Part shown: positions 1 through 8,755 of the stretch, piece by piece
Layout of the letters: every line of letters begins with the position of its first letter
Numbering within the stretch: the stretch's first letter is position 1
From: Angelobacter sp036502105
GTDB taxonomy: Bacteria; Acidobacteriota; Terriglobia; Terriglobales; Acidobacteriaceae
Direction: 5' to 3'
Length of the DNA stretch: 64,000 nt
NCBI GenBank assembly: GCA_036502105.1
Contig: DASXZE010000062.1
Coordinates: 12,410-76,409 of the forward strand
The notes under the pieces: model-generated
What the model saw: the letters and a program-made list of their open reading frames with translations, nothing else
Databases searched by the model: none
What the model was told of the DNA's origin: nothing
Position numbers and translations under genes: made by a program

Positions 1-1137
1 CTGGGGCCGCTTTTGCCGATTCTCGCGGCCCGCTGGACGCTCTCAGATTCGCGCGCCGGCTATTTCTTTGCGACACAATTTTTCGGCTCTATCATTGGCG
101 TTACCACCAGCAGTTTTTCGCTGCCGCGACGTGGATTTCGCTTCACCATCGGATTGTCATATCTGCTCATGGCCGTAGGCGTAAGAGGACTGGCGCTATC
201 GCAATGGAAATACGCCTTGATGAGTACGCTCGTTTTTGGATTTGGGTTTGGCCTGGTGATTCCTGCGACCAATCTTTTTGTCTCCCGCGCAAATCAGTAC
301 CGCAGAGCTTCAGCCTTAAGCCTCTTGAATTTCTGCTGGGGCGTAGGAGCTGTTCTTACTCCAGTTGCGATATTTTTCTCCGCACGTAAAGATCAAGTGC
401 TTGCATTTTTGATCATATTGAGTGGACTTCTTTCTCTTATGGCAATTAGCGTGGCCTTTACTTCAGGTGGAGAGCTGCCGCTAAAGGAACACAACTTTAA
501 CGATCATCACCCTCCAGAGCATCCGTCTCCTAAGAATCCATTAGCAAATCTTGTGCCGAAAAAACCAGCATGGCGCTTTGTGGCAATGGTTGGCGGAATG
601 TTCTTTCTCTACGTTGCCATTGAATCTTCAGTGGGCGGATGGATTGCAACGCTGGCAGAACGAGTTTCTTTCATCGCGGCTGGCAGGTGGTTTTTAGCGC
701 CATCTCTATTTTGGGCAGGATTGCTTGCTGGTCGCGGCCTGGCTCCTCTGGTGCTGAGACGCATGCATGAGAGGCAGCTTGCACTTGCAGGGCTGGTGCT
801 TGCCGGCTCATGTATGTGTATCCTGGTATTTTCATCCAACTGGCAATGGATTACCGCTGCCGGCTTTTTTGTAGGGCTCGGGCTCGCAGCAATTTTTCCC
901 ATCACGGTGGCTTTGCTCTCGCGCTTTAAGGCCGCTGAAACAAGAAATGCCGGCCTCATGTTTGCACTATCAGGTCTAGGCGGAGCAGTCATGCCATGGC
1001 TCGTGGGAGTCGTCTCAACCAAATCAGGTTCTTTGCAAGTTGGCCTCATGGTGCCCCTGGTTGGAACCATGATTTTGCTTTGGCTGCATGCGGTTGGCAA
1101 TCATGGAAGCCAACCGGCGCCAGAAACGCAGCCCTGA
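1..1137 (+). CDS. MFS transporter, 5' end cut by window edge
   Basis: The reading frame is open from base 1, so the true start lies upstream of the window; the first visible residues (LGPLLPILAARW) look like the end of TM1. About 378 residues remain, with roughly eleven hydrophobic segments in the usual two six-helix halves. They are separated by a His/Pro-rich cytoplasmic loop at about residues 160-185. The family is the major facilitator superfamily, close in style to FucP-like or generic sugar/drug MFS proteins, acting in the inner membrane. The substrate cannot be read from sequence. The stop (TGA at 1135) is followed by 72 bases and then a decayed DinB-family gene on the same strand. MFS membership is secure; nothing more specific is. 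Confidence 0.85.
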   Translation: MGPLLPILAARWTLSDSRAGYFFATQFFGSIIGVTTSSFSLPRRGFRFTIGLSYLLMAVGVRGLALSQWKYALMSTLVFGFGFGLVIPATNLFVSRANQYRRASALSLLNFCWGVGAVLTPVAIFFSARKDQVLAFLIILSGLLSLMAISVAFTSGGELPLKEHNFNDHHPPEHPSPKNPLANLVPKKPAWRFVAMVGGMFFLYVAIESSVGGWIATLAERVSFIAAGRWFLAPSLFWAGLLAGRGLAPLVLRRMHERQLALAGLVLAGSCMCILVFSSNWQWITAAGFFVGLGLAAIFPITVALLSRFKAAETRNAGLMFALSGLGGAVMPWLVGVVSTKSGSLQVGLMVPLVGTMILLWLHAVGNHGSQPAPETQP

Positions 1138-1209
1138 CTCAAGTCGCCCAGCGGTCAATCCAGTTACGAGCACAGTGCATCCAAAAATTTATATGGAGGG
1201 GACCACGCA

Positions 1210-1734
1210 ATGAAGATCACAGAATTGCTGCTGGCTGAACTTGACCACGAAGCTTTTGGATACGCAAGACCCTGGAGCGCGTGCCGGAAGGAAAAAATAA
1301 TTGGAAGCTACACGAAAAATCAATGCCGCTCGGCTATCTGGCCACGATTGTCGCCGCCATTCCAGCCTGGCTCGATATGGTAATCAACATGGATGAACTA
1401 GACGTCAATCCGCCAGGTGCTCCAAATTTATGCCTCCCGAATGGAAGACACGGCAGGATATGTGGAGCAGTTTGAAGCCAGCCTGAAAAAGGGACGAGAG
1501 GTCTTGCAGAAGACTTCAGACGACCGCCTGCTAAATATTAAGTGGCGCATGCTATCCGCCGGCAAACTGATGAGCGAACAATCTCGTTACGTCGCGTGAC
1601 GGTGTGCTAAATTCATATGGCACCCCATCGCGGACAACTCACAGTCTATCTGCGACTCAATGAAGAGAAAGTCCCTGCGCTCTTACGGCCCCTCAGCCGA
1701 TGACGGCAGAGAGCCAACCCTTATAAAAATCTGA
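1210..1734 (+). pseudogene. Decayed DinB-family gene with several frameshifts
   Basis: An ATG at 1210 with a GGAGGG-like site about 10 bases upstream starts MKITELLLAELDHEAFGYA. The continuing homology then jumps frame at about 1266 (KTLERVPEGKNNWKLHEKSM), at about 1420 (RMEDTAGYVEQFEASLKKG), near 1594 (RDGV), near 1615 (MAPHRGQLTVYLRLNEEKVP) and near 1680 (YGPSADDGRE), ending at a TGA at 1732. Stitched together, these pieces give one protein of about 170 residues with the layout of the DinB superfamily: an N-terminal ALERVPEGK-type segment, a central helix bundle and a C-terminal HHRGQL metal-binding motif (here PHRGQL). At least five indels make this a relic, not a sequencing artefact at one point. 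An intact but different DinB-like gene lies at 4469-4954. Confidence 0.75.
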
Positions 1735-1735
1735 T

Positions 1736-1764
1736 TCTGGCCCTTATTGGGGCTATTTTTTTTT
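1736..1764 (+). terminator. Possible intrinsic terminator after the DinB relic
   Basis: A short stem (TGGCCC pairing with GGGGCTA, one G-T pair, 5-base loop) is followed immediately by nine T residues. Its position just after the pseudogene and before the ADOP permease fits a Rho-independent terminator on the + strand. The stem is only 5-6 bp, so the call is moderate. Confidence 0.45.
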
Positions 1765-1915
1765 ATGCGAAAAAAATCGGAAATGTCTCAAATTTTAGAA
1801 ACCTTTTTCTCCAGCGACCGTATATATCTTCCAGACAGATACGTGGAACTTTAAATAGCCCGAAGGTTCGCTAATTTCGGCTTCCTAATTTCTAACTAGA
1901 CTTAAAGGGAAAATA

Positions 1916-4456
1916 ATGCAGGTTCTGGAACATATCCGTTACGCATTGCGGCAGTTCAGGAAAGCTCCTGGATTCACGACAACAGCCGTTTTGACCCTGG
2001 CATTAGGCATTGGCGCGACAACAGCCATCTTTACGCTCGTGCATGCGGTGCTGCTCAAGTCGCTCCCGGTAGCCAAGCCAGAAGAGCTGGTGCGCATTGG
2101 CAACGAGGAAAATTGCTGCGTCAATGGCGGGTTGCAGGACAACTGGACGCTCTTCTCTTACGAACAATACAGGCAATTTAAAGAGCAAACGCCGGGCTTT
2201 GCCGAGTTAGCGGCTTTTCAATCCGGCGGCAGCCTCATTGGAGCGCGGCGAAGTGGAAGTAGTAAATCGTCTGAATCATTTCGTGGCGAATTTGTCTCGG
2301 GTAATTATTTTTCAACCTTTGAGATTCCCGCTTACGCCGGCCGCATGCTCTCCCCTCAGGACGACACTAAAGGAGCGCCTGCCGTTGCTGTGATGAGCTT
2401 CCGCACCTGGCAGGAAAAATTCGGCGGCGATCCCTCTGTTGTGGGAGCGGGATTCGTCATGAACGCGCAGCCAGTCACGGTTGTAGGTATCGCACCGCCC
2501 GGATTTTTTGGCGACCGTGTACAGAGCAATCCAAATGCACTATGGCTTCCGCTGTCTATTGAACCGGTGATTGAACCGGCCAACTCGCTCCTGAATGATG
2601 CCGCGCTGGATTGGCTTGATCTCATTGGCCGCACCAAGCCCGGTGCTGACAAGAAATCCATGGAAGCGCAGATGCAAGTAGAGCTGCGGCAATTTCTTCT
2701 GAGCCCTGAAAGCAAAGTAGAAGATCGCTCCAAATCTCTGGTCGCCAAACAGACACTGCATTTCTCTCCTGGCGGTGGCGGCGTACAGATGCTGCGCGAT
2801 GAATATCAAGATGGCTTGCACCTGCTGATGTGGATTTCCGCTTTTGTTCTACTGATTGCCTGCGCCAACCTGGCAAACCTGATGCTCGTGCGTGCCACCA
2901 CACGCAAGCAACAGATTTCAATCCGCTCCGCGTTAGGCGCTTCACGCACTACACTCATACGCCAGGCTCTCACCGAAAGCGTTGTGCTGGCAATGATGGG
3001 CGGCGTAGCCGGGATTGCCATCGCTTTTGCCGGTACGCGCATGATTTTGCATCTGGCTTTTGGACATGATTACGTGCCGATCAACGCGACGCCATCTCTG
3101 CCGGTATTGGCTTTTGCATTCGCAGTTTCGTTGCTCACTGGTATCCTCTTTGGCCTGGCTCCCGCCTGGATGACGGCCAAGGCAAATCCCGCCGAAGCTT
3201 TGCGCGGCGCCGGACGTTCCACCGGACGCAAAGGCACCGCAGGACAGAAAGCGTTGGTAGTGGTTCAGGCAGCGTTGTCACTGGTGCTGTTATGTGCTGC
3301 AGGTCTGCTGACGCGCAGCCTGAATAACATGCAGCACAGAAACTTTGGCTTTGATACGACCAACCGATACATTCTCCATATCGATCCACAAATGGCTGGA
3401 TACAAGCCGGACGCACTGGAGCCGCTCTACCGCCAACTGCATGACAGCTTAAGCGCCATCCCCGGAATTCAGCAGGTAAGTTTTTCGCTCTACAGCCCCA
3501 TGGAAGGCGACAATTGGGGCGAAGGGGTTTTTCTTGATGGTGAACCGCCACCACCACCCGGCACGCCCGATCATGGCGCTTCATGGGTGCGCGTGAGCCC
3601 TGGTTATTTCGATACCATCGGCACAAAGGTTGTTGAAGGCCGCGCGATCAATGAGCAGGACACTCCGGGCACAGTTACAGTCGCTTTAGTAAATCGCTTC
3701 TTTGAAAAAAAGTATTTCAAAGACGGTCACGCCATTGGAAAACATTTCAGCAATGACCTGAAGCATTCCGGTGCTTTTGAAATCGTCGGAGTAACCGAGG
3801 ACACCAATTATTGGGGAGCAGCAAGTAAAATGCGCGCCATGTATTTTCTGGCTAAAGGCCAGACCGCGCATATAACGGATGATCCGCGATACCTGCAGTT
3901 TGAAGACCGGTCAAAATACCTGAATGCCATTGAAATCCAGACGCGTGGTGAAGTTGCAGGGCTTGAAGTACAACTCCGCCGGGCTCTTTCGCAGATCAAT
4001 CCTGATTTGGCGATTGTTGAGTTTCAAGGCTTTTCCACGCAGGTAAAGGCAAACTTCAGCCAGCAGGAGATGATCGCAAAGCTGACTTCGTTCTTCGGAT
4101 TTCTCGCGCTGATCCTGGCATCCATTGGTCTTTATGGAGTCACTTCATACACGGTAGAGCGGCGGACGAGCGAGATTGGCATTCGCATGGCCCTGGGCGC
4201 AGACCGCGTGGATATGCTGGGAATGGTTTTGCGTGGGGCATTTATACAGGTTGGGATTGGACTTGCCATCGGCATTCCAGTTACGATTTTTGGTGGCCGT
4301 GTCATGTCCAGCCAGTTGTATGGAGTTAAGCCCTATGATCCGCTGGTTTTATCCGTCACCACAATCGTGTTGGCGGCCGCAGCTTTTATCGCTGCGGTAA
4401 TTCCGGCCCGGAGAGCAGCCAACACCGAACCCATGCTGGCATTACGCACGGAGTAA
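1916..4456 (+). CDS. ADOP-type (duplicated FtsX/MacB) permease
   Basis: This 846-residue inner-membrane protein belongs to the MacB/FtsX permease superfamily in its duplicated form, the 'acidobacterial duplicated orphan permease' class. The N-terminus (LRQFRKAPGFTTTAVLTLAL at about 11-30, then LGIGATTAIF) is the signature opening: one TM helix followed by a MacB-type periplasmic core domain to about residue 280. A first FtsX block lies at about 300-420 (LLMWISAFVLLIACANLANL), then a second TM and periplasmic domain from about 445, and a second FtsX block at about 720-840 (ASIGLYGVTSYTVERR, EIGIRMALGA). The ATG at 1916 follows AAAGGGAAAATA. No ATPase partner is encoded nearby, which is normal for this class. 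Its role (export of lipoprotein, peptide or toxic compound, or a mechanical role) is unknown. Confidence 0.92.
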   Translation: MQVLEHIRYALRQFRKAPGFTTTAVLTLALGIGATTAIFTLVHAVLLKSLPVAKPEELVRIGNEENCCVNGGLQDNWTLFSYEQYRQFKEQTPGFAELAAFQSGGSLIGARRSGSSKSSESFRGEFVSGNYFSTFEIPAYAGRMLSPQDDTKGAPAVAVMSFRTWQEKFGGDPSVVGAGFVMNAQPVTVVGIAPPGFFGDRVQSNPNALWLPLSIEPVIEPANSLLNDAALDWLDLIGRTKPGADKKSMEAQMQVELRQFLLSPESKVEDRSKSLVAKQTLHFSPGGGGVQMLRDEYQDGLHLLMWISAFVLLIACANLANLMLVRATTRKQQISIRSALGASRTTLIRQALTESVVLAMMGGVAGIAIAFAGTRMILHLAFGHDYVPINATPSLPVLAFAFAVSLLTGILFGLAPAWMTAKANPAEALRGAGRSTGRKGTAGQKALVVVQAALSLVLLCAAGLLTRSLNNMQHRNFGFDTTNRYILHIDPQMAGYKPDALEPLYRQLHDSLSAIPGIQQVSFSLYSPMEGDNWGEGVFLDGEPPPPPGTPDHGASWVRVSPGYFDTIGTKVVEGRAINEQDTPGTVTVALVNRFFEKKYFKDGHAIGKHFSNDLKHSGAFEIVGVTEDTNYWGAASKMRAMYFLAKGQTAHITDDPRYLQFEDRSKYLNAIEIQTRGEVAGLEVQLRRALSQINPDLAIVEFQGFSTQVKANFSQQEMIAKLTSFFGFLALILASIGLYGVTSYTVERRTSEIGIRMALGADRVDMLGMVLRGAFIQVGIGLAIGIPVTIFGGRVMSSQLYGVKPYDPLVLSVTTIVLAAAAFIAAVIPARRAANTEPMLALRTE

Positions 4457-4468
4457 GTATTTCTACGG

Positions 4469-4954
4469 CTAAGAAGCCGCCATAAAAAGATAGTCCATGG
4501 CCCATTCTGGTTTGACTCCATGTTGTCTTACCAGCGTGGCCAGTTGCGCATAGTGGCGGATAGAGTGCATGAACATATGAATCAAGATTACACGCCGGCT
4601 GGCTTTGAGAGTGCCGGCGCTGCGAGTGGTAAATTCCAACTTTTGTTCCCAATCGCTTTCTTTCCACGCATCCAGTACCGGCAGCAGGGCCATGGCTTTA
4701 TCATGAATTGCAAACATCTCTTCACCTGATCCCAAAGGAATCTGGCCATAAGCTGATTCGGGTATGCCCCGCAGGCGCTGAGCATAACGCAACTCAACGG
4801 CAACAATGTGCTGTATCAGCCCGGCCACTGAGTTTGTCTCACGCACATCGCAAGGCAATGAGAGTACTTCAGGATTTTTGGCAATCAGCTGTCGCCAACC
4901 TTGAGTCGTACGTTCCACCCAACCCTGCAACTCTTCACTGGTCAACGATGTCAT
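4469..4954 (-). CDS. DinB-like superfamily protein
   Basis: This 161-residue protein is predicted to be a four-helix bundle of the DinB/YfiT type, whose members are metal-dependent thiol transferases or of unknown activity. Candidate metal ligands are H49 in GLIQHIVAVE and the H130/H134 pair in MHSIRHYAQL, the usual three-His arrangement. It is cytosolic, with no signal peptide. It begins only two bases after the zwf stop codon, so it is probably the last gene of a zwf-containing transcript and may be translationally coupled. It ends 12 bases from the convergent ADOP gene. The family assignment is good; the biochemical role is not known. Confidence 0.8.
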   Translation of the reverse strand: MTSLTSEELQGWVERTTQGWRQLIAKNPEVLSLPCDVRETNSVAGLIQHIVAVELRYAQRLRGIPESAYGQIPLGSGEEMFAIHDKAMALLPVLDAWKESDWEQKLEFTTRSAGTLKASRRVILIHMFMHSIRHYAQLATLVRQHGVKPEWAMDYLFMAAS

Positions 4955-4956
4955 TT

Positions 4957-6369
4957 TCAGTTCCCTTCAGGATTATGCCACCCGCCAACATCCACGGCCA
5001 ACTGGTCCGCTTCCTTCGGCCCCCACGATCCTGGTTCATAAGAATAGGGCGTGGCATTCTTTTTGAGAATAGGTTCTACCACCGCCCAGGCCGCTTCGAC
5101 TGCGTCTTCACGGACGAACAGCATAGAATCTCCATGCATCGCATCGCCCAATAAACGTTCGTAAGCGTCCACTTCGTCGGCTGATGATTCTTCCACGGCA
5201 GAAAGCTCCGCGGGCATTGAGACAAGTGCTTTACCCGGACGTTTCACCCGGGCACTCAGACTCAGAGAAATCTTCCCAGGCCCCAGACGGAAGCGAAAAG
5301 AGTTATTGGGTTCGTTATCCAGATCGTGGATCGGAGGCTTTCTGAGTTTGACCAGCACTTCAGTAGTTGAGACCGGAAGACACTTTCCAGCTCGAATTAA
5401 AAATGGCACGCCTGACCATCGCCATGACTGGACTTCCAGCCGCACCGCGGCAAATGTTTCAACATCGGAATCAGGCGCGACTCCCTTTTCTTTTTTATAT
5501 CCATTGAACTGCCCGACAACAAGATGCTGCGGATCCAGCGGCGGAATCGTCCGAAATACCTTGACTTGCTCATCGCGGATCGCGTCACCGTGCATTCCGG
5601 TGGGAGCCTCCATGGCCAGAAAAGCTACGACCTGAAGCATGTGATTTTCAACTACATCGCGGATGGCGCCAGTAGCGTCATAAAACTTGCCGCGCCCTTC
5701 GATGCCAAACTTTTCTGCCATTGTAATCTGTACGCTCTCAATAAAGTTCCGGTTCCAGATCGGCTCCAGAAAGCTATTGGCGAAGCGGAAAAATAAAAGG
5801 TTGAGCACAGCTTCTTTGCCTAGGTAATGGTCAATGCGAAAAATTCTGGACTCAGGCAGCACAGCATGCAGTGCAGCATTCAACTCTTGCGCAGATGCCA
5901 GATCGTGCCCGAACGGTTTCTCCACAATAACTCGTGCATTGGCAATGCAGTTTGACTTTGCCAGGGATTCCACAACGCTGATAAACAGTTCAGGTGGAAT
6001 GGCCAGATAATGCGCTGGGTGCGTGGCCTCTCCCAGTGTTTTCTTCAACAGCTCAAAAGTTTCTGGCTTCTGATAATCTCCGCCCACATAACGAATCAAC
6101 TTCAAAAGCTTATCTAAAACTTGCTGATCAATTTTGCCGGTTTGCTGCACACTGTCGCACACGCGTTGTTTAAAATCATATTCGGTCTTCGCGGACCGGG
6201 CAACGCCAATCACCGGTATATTCAGGTTCCCACGCTCAGCCATATGATAAAGAGCAGGAAAAATTTTTTTGTGAGCCAGATCGCCCATGGCTCCAAAGAT
6301 AACCAGCGCGTCGGCTGGCGCTGTATCTTCTCCGGGCTTTCCAGTGGCGCTTTGTCTCAGGTCCGGCAT
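4957..6369 (-). CDS. zwf: Glucose-6-phosphate dehydrogenase
   Basis: The enzyme catalyses NAD(P)+-dependent oxidation of glucose 6-phosphate to 6-phosphoglucono-lactone, the entry of the oxidative pentose phosphate and Entner-Doudoroff routes. The 470 residues match the family length. The nucleotide-binding motif is GAMGDLAHKK at 26-35 (the common form is GASGDL), EKPFG lies at 150-154, and the active-site signature RIDHYLGKEAV at 178-188 contains the catalytic His and the substrate Lys. The ATG at 6369 is preceded by AAGGAGACTAC. It sits between a GH15 glucosidase and a DinB-like gene on the same strand with 2-11 base gaps, an apparent operon in which glucose released from alpha-glucans or trehalose could be fed in after phosphorylation. 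Confidence 0.96.
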   Translation of the reverse strand: MPDLRQSATGKPGEDTAPADALVIFGAMGDLAHKKIFPALYHMAERGNLNIPVIGVARSAKTEYDFKQRVCDSVQQTGKIDQQVLDKLLKLIRYVGGDYQKPETFELLKKTLGEATHPAHYLAIPPELFISVVESLAKSNCIANARVIVEKPFGHDLASAQELNAALHAVLPESRIFRIDHYLGKEAVLNLLFFRFANSFLEPIWNRNFIESVQITMAEKFGIEGRGKFYDATGAIRDVVENHMLQVVAFLAMEAPTGMHGDAIRDEQVKVFRTIPPLDPQHLVVGQFNGYKKEKGVAPDSDVETFAAVRLEVQSWRWSGVPFLIRAGKCLPVSTTEVLVKLRKPPIHDLDNEPNNSFRFRLGPGKISLSLSARVKRPGKALVSMPAELSAVEESSADEVDAYERLLGDAMHGDSMLFVREDAVEAAWAVVEPILKKNATPYSYEPGSWGPKEADQLAVDVGGWHNPEGN

Positions 6370-6380
6370 GTAGTCTCCTT

Positions 6381-8216
6381 CTAGTTATCCAGCATACGGT
6401 CAAGATTGAATGCGGCGCTAATCAATGCAAGATGTGTGAAGGCCTGCGGAAAATTTCCTAAAGCCTCACCCTGTGGGCCTGTCTGTTCAGCATACAATCC
6501 CAGATGATTGGCATAACCCAGCACGCGTTCAAACAGCAGCCTTGCCTGGTCCAATTTTTCTGGAAAGGCCTGCCCTCCGCGAGTCAAAGCTTCCACCAGC
6601 CAGAAGGAACACATATTGAAAGTACCTTCTTCACCCGGAAGCCCGTCAATCCGCGGATGCGGTGGATAGCGATGCACAAGACTGTCACTCACCAGGCCGC
6701 CATCCTTCGGATTTTTGAGAATCGCGTCAATCGTGCTGATCATTCGGGGATCGCTCGGGGCCATGAAAAAAACCAGTGGCATAATCAGAAGCGAGGCATC
6801 AAGATCGTCACTGCCGTAAAACTGGGTAAACGCTCCGCGTTTTTCATTCCAGCCTTTGGTCATTACCTCTTCATAGATGCGATCCCGCTCCGTCTTCCAG
6901 CGCTCGCGGTTTGCTGGAAGCGCCCGCTTGTAAGCCAGGCGAACGCCTCGGTCCAGCGCTACCCAACTCATAACTTTTGAATAGACGAAATGTTCCTGGC
7001 GGTTGCGCATCTCCCATATACCGGCGTCGGGCAGCGACCAGTTGTCACAGAGCCAATCCAGGCGATTCCGGATCTTCACCCAGATATCATATGAAGTCGG
7101 GCTTACATATTTATTCGCCAGATAAACTGCGTCCATGATCTCGCCATAAATGTCGTCTTGAAATTGCGTGACCGCTTCATTGCCAACGCGCACCGGGCCA
7201 GAGCCGCAATACCCTTCCCAGTGATCCAAAATTAATTCAGGCAATTGATTGTCGCCATCAATCGTGAAAACCACTGGCCCAGCCTTTTGGGGATCAATAT
7301 GCTTGGACGCGTATTCCCGAATCCAGTGCATGAAGGCAGCAGCTTCTTCTTTAAAGCCGATGCGCAGAAATGCATAGACAGTAAATGCAGCGTCGCGAAT
7401 CCAAGTATAACGATAGTCCCAGTTGCGCGCGCCGCCGATGACCTCAGGAAGGCTGGTGGTGGGCGCGGCAATGATCGCTCCCGTAGGCTCATACGTCAGA
7501 AGCTTTAGCGTCAGTGCCGATCTCTGTACTTGATCTCGCCAGCGCCCGTGATATGTACAGACGGAGAGCCACTTCTGCCAGAATTTGACGGTGCCCTGCA
7601 GCAGGTCCTCAGCATCTTTTTCTGAGGGCGGCTCCGGCGTCGCGCCTTCGGCCGAAACCTCACGAAGAACAAATATCTGCGATTCACCTTCAGGAAGCAC
7701 GAACTCTGCCGATACGCCGCCTTGCCCATCTTGTTTCAGCGGAACTTTTGTTGAAAGAGCCAGGGTACAGCTACCTGTCTTGAATACTGCGCCGTTGGCG
7801 TCAACCGATGTCTCGTGCGCCTCTCGCCCGTAATCGAAAGCCGGATGGCATACCATGGAAATCCGCACTTCTCCTCGCACACAGCGAACGCGGCGATAAA
7901 CGTTATGGTACTCAGGCGATTCAGGAGAGAGTCCTGCAGGCATGAAATCTTCGAGCTCCGCAATTCCATCGCGGAGCAGAAAGCGCGTCACCAGCACATT
8001 GGTGGAAGGCCAGTAAAACTGCTTGCGGCGCATCCCGTCCGCTTCAGCAAAAATCTGGAACCGGCCACCCTTTTTATCATCCAGAATGGCGCCGAAAATA
8101 CTGGGCGAATCAAAGCGAGGATAACAGTACCAATCCATTGATCCGTTCATGCCAATCAAGGCAACGGTCCGCATGTTGCCGATGATTCCGTAATTCTCAA
8201 TAGGCTGATAGGGCAT
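6381..8216 (-). CDS. GH15 family glucoamylase/trehalase-like hydrolase
   Basis: The protein is an inverting alpha-glucosidase of glycoside hydrolase family 15 with the N-terminal beta-sandwich (trehalase-like) domain. The N-terminus PIENYGIIGNMRTVALIG and SMDWYCYPRFDSPSIFG is characteristic. The (alpha/alpha)6 barrel contains NWDYRYTWIRDAAFTVYAF, the GIWEMRNRQEHFVYSKVM segment carrying the likely general acid Glu, and GNFPQAFTHLAL near the C-terminus, where the general base Glu precedes it in GEALGNF. I chose the ATG at 8216 (MPYQPIENYG, GGAG 4 bases upstream); the frame stays open to 8309 but the extra 31 residues are not family-like. There is no signal peptide, so it acts in the cytosol. 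Known relatives cleave trehalose or maltooligosaccharides; sequence alone does not decide. The gap to zwf is 11 bases. Confidence 0.92.
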   Translation of the reverse strand: MPYQPIENYGIIGNMRTVALIGMNGSMDWYCYPRFDSPSIFGAILDDKKGGRFQIFAEADGMRRKQFYWPSTNVLVTRFLLRDGIAELEDFMPAGLSPESPEYHNVYRRVRCVRGEVRISMVCHPAFDYGREAHETSVDANGAVFKTGSCTLALSTKVPLKQDGQGGVSAEFVLPEGESQIFVLREVSAEGATPEPPSEKDAEDLLQGTVKFWQKWLSVCTYHGRWRDQVQRSALTLKLLTYEPTGAIIAAPTTSLPEVIGGARNWDYRYTWIRDAAFTVYAFLRIGFKEEAAAFMHWIREYASKHIDPQKAGPVVFTIDGDNQLPELILDHWEGYCGSGPVRVGNEAVTQFQDDIYGEIMDAVYLANKYVSPTSYDIWVKIRNRLDWLCDNWSLPDAGIWEMRNRQEHFVYSKVMSWVALDRGVRLAYKRALPANRERWKTERDRIYEEVMTKGWNEKRGAFTQFYGSDDLDASLLIMPLVFFMAPSDPRMISTIDAILKNPKDGGLVSDSLVHRYPPHPRIDGLPGEEGTFNMCSFWLVEALTRGGQAFPEKLDQARLLFERVLGYANHLGLYAEQTGPQGEALGNFPQAFTHLALISAAFNLDRMLDN

Positions 8217-8478
8217 CTTTCTCCATTGAATTCTCGGAACGCTAAAAGCATTAACGCTGTCTGTTCTTAGATGATACTTACCAGCGCGTGGAGGCATCAG
8301 AAGTGTCATCCCAGAACTTTTGCTGACGGATGGAAAGCAGCTGAAGACTTAAGCCGCGAAGTAATTATCAGCCAGGTCAGCGATGTAGTTGAAAAGCTGC
8401 ATCTAACCTGAATAGCTCGATTATCGGCACGTGTACGTTCTGGACGGCGCTACTCACTTTCCAAGAAAAGAGAAAAAC

Positions 8479-8700
8479 ATGAAGGCTGCAACACTCGTTG
8501 GAATTATCCTCATCGTCCTGGGCATTGCAGGATTTGCCATGGGCGGAATCAGCTTTACCCACGAAAAGAAAGATGTTGATCTGGGCCCCGTACAGCTTTC
8601 CCACCAGCAAAAAGACACGCTGCCCATATCGCCCATCCTCAGCACGCTTGCGCTTGTCGGCGGCATTGGCCTGGTGGTCGCTGGATCGCGCAGCAAATAA
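8479..8700 (+). CDS. Small two-TM membrane protein (DUF3185-like)
   Basis: This 73-residue protein starts at MKAATLVG with an AAGAGAAAAAC leader. It has one hydrophobic segment at 5-22 (LVGIILIVLGIAGFAMGG), a charged middle (HEKKDVDLGPVQLSHQQKD) and a second segment at 50-70 (SPILSTLALVGGIGLVVAG). This layout matches the DUF3185 family of unknown function. It is a lone plus-strand gene between two minus-strand units. The frame extends upstream to 8431, but the added residues are not family-like. Confidence 0.75.
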   Translation: MKAATLVGIILIVLGIAGFAMGGISFTHEKKDVDLGPVQLSHQQKDTLPISPILSTLALVGGIGLVVAGSRSK

Positions 8701-8755
8701 TGGTACGTGACACTGGTAGAAACGCGGATTGCAAATCGGAATCAAGAAGCCAGCA

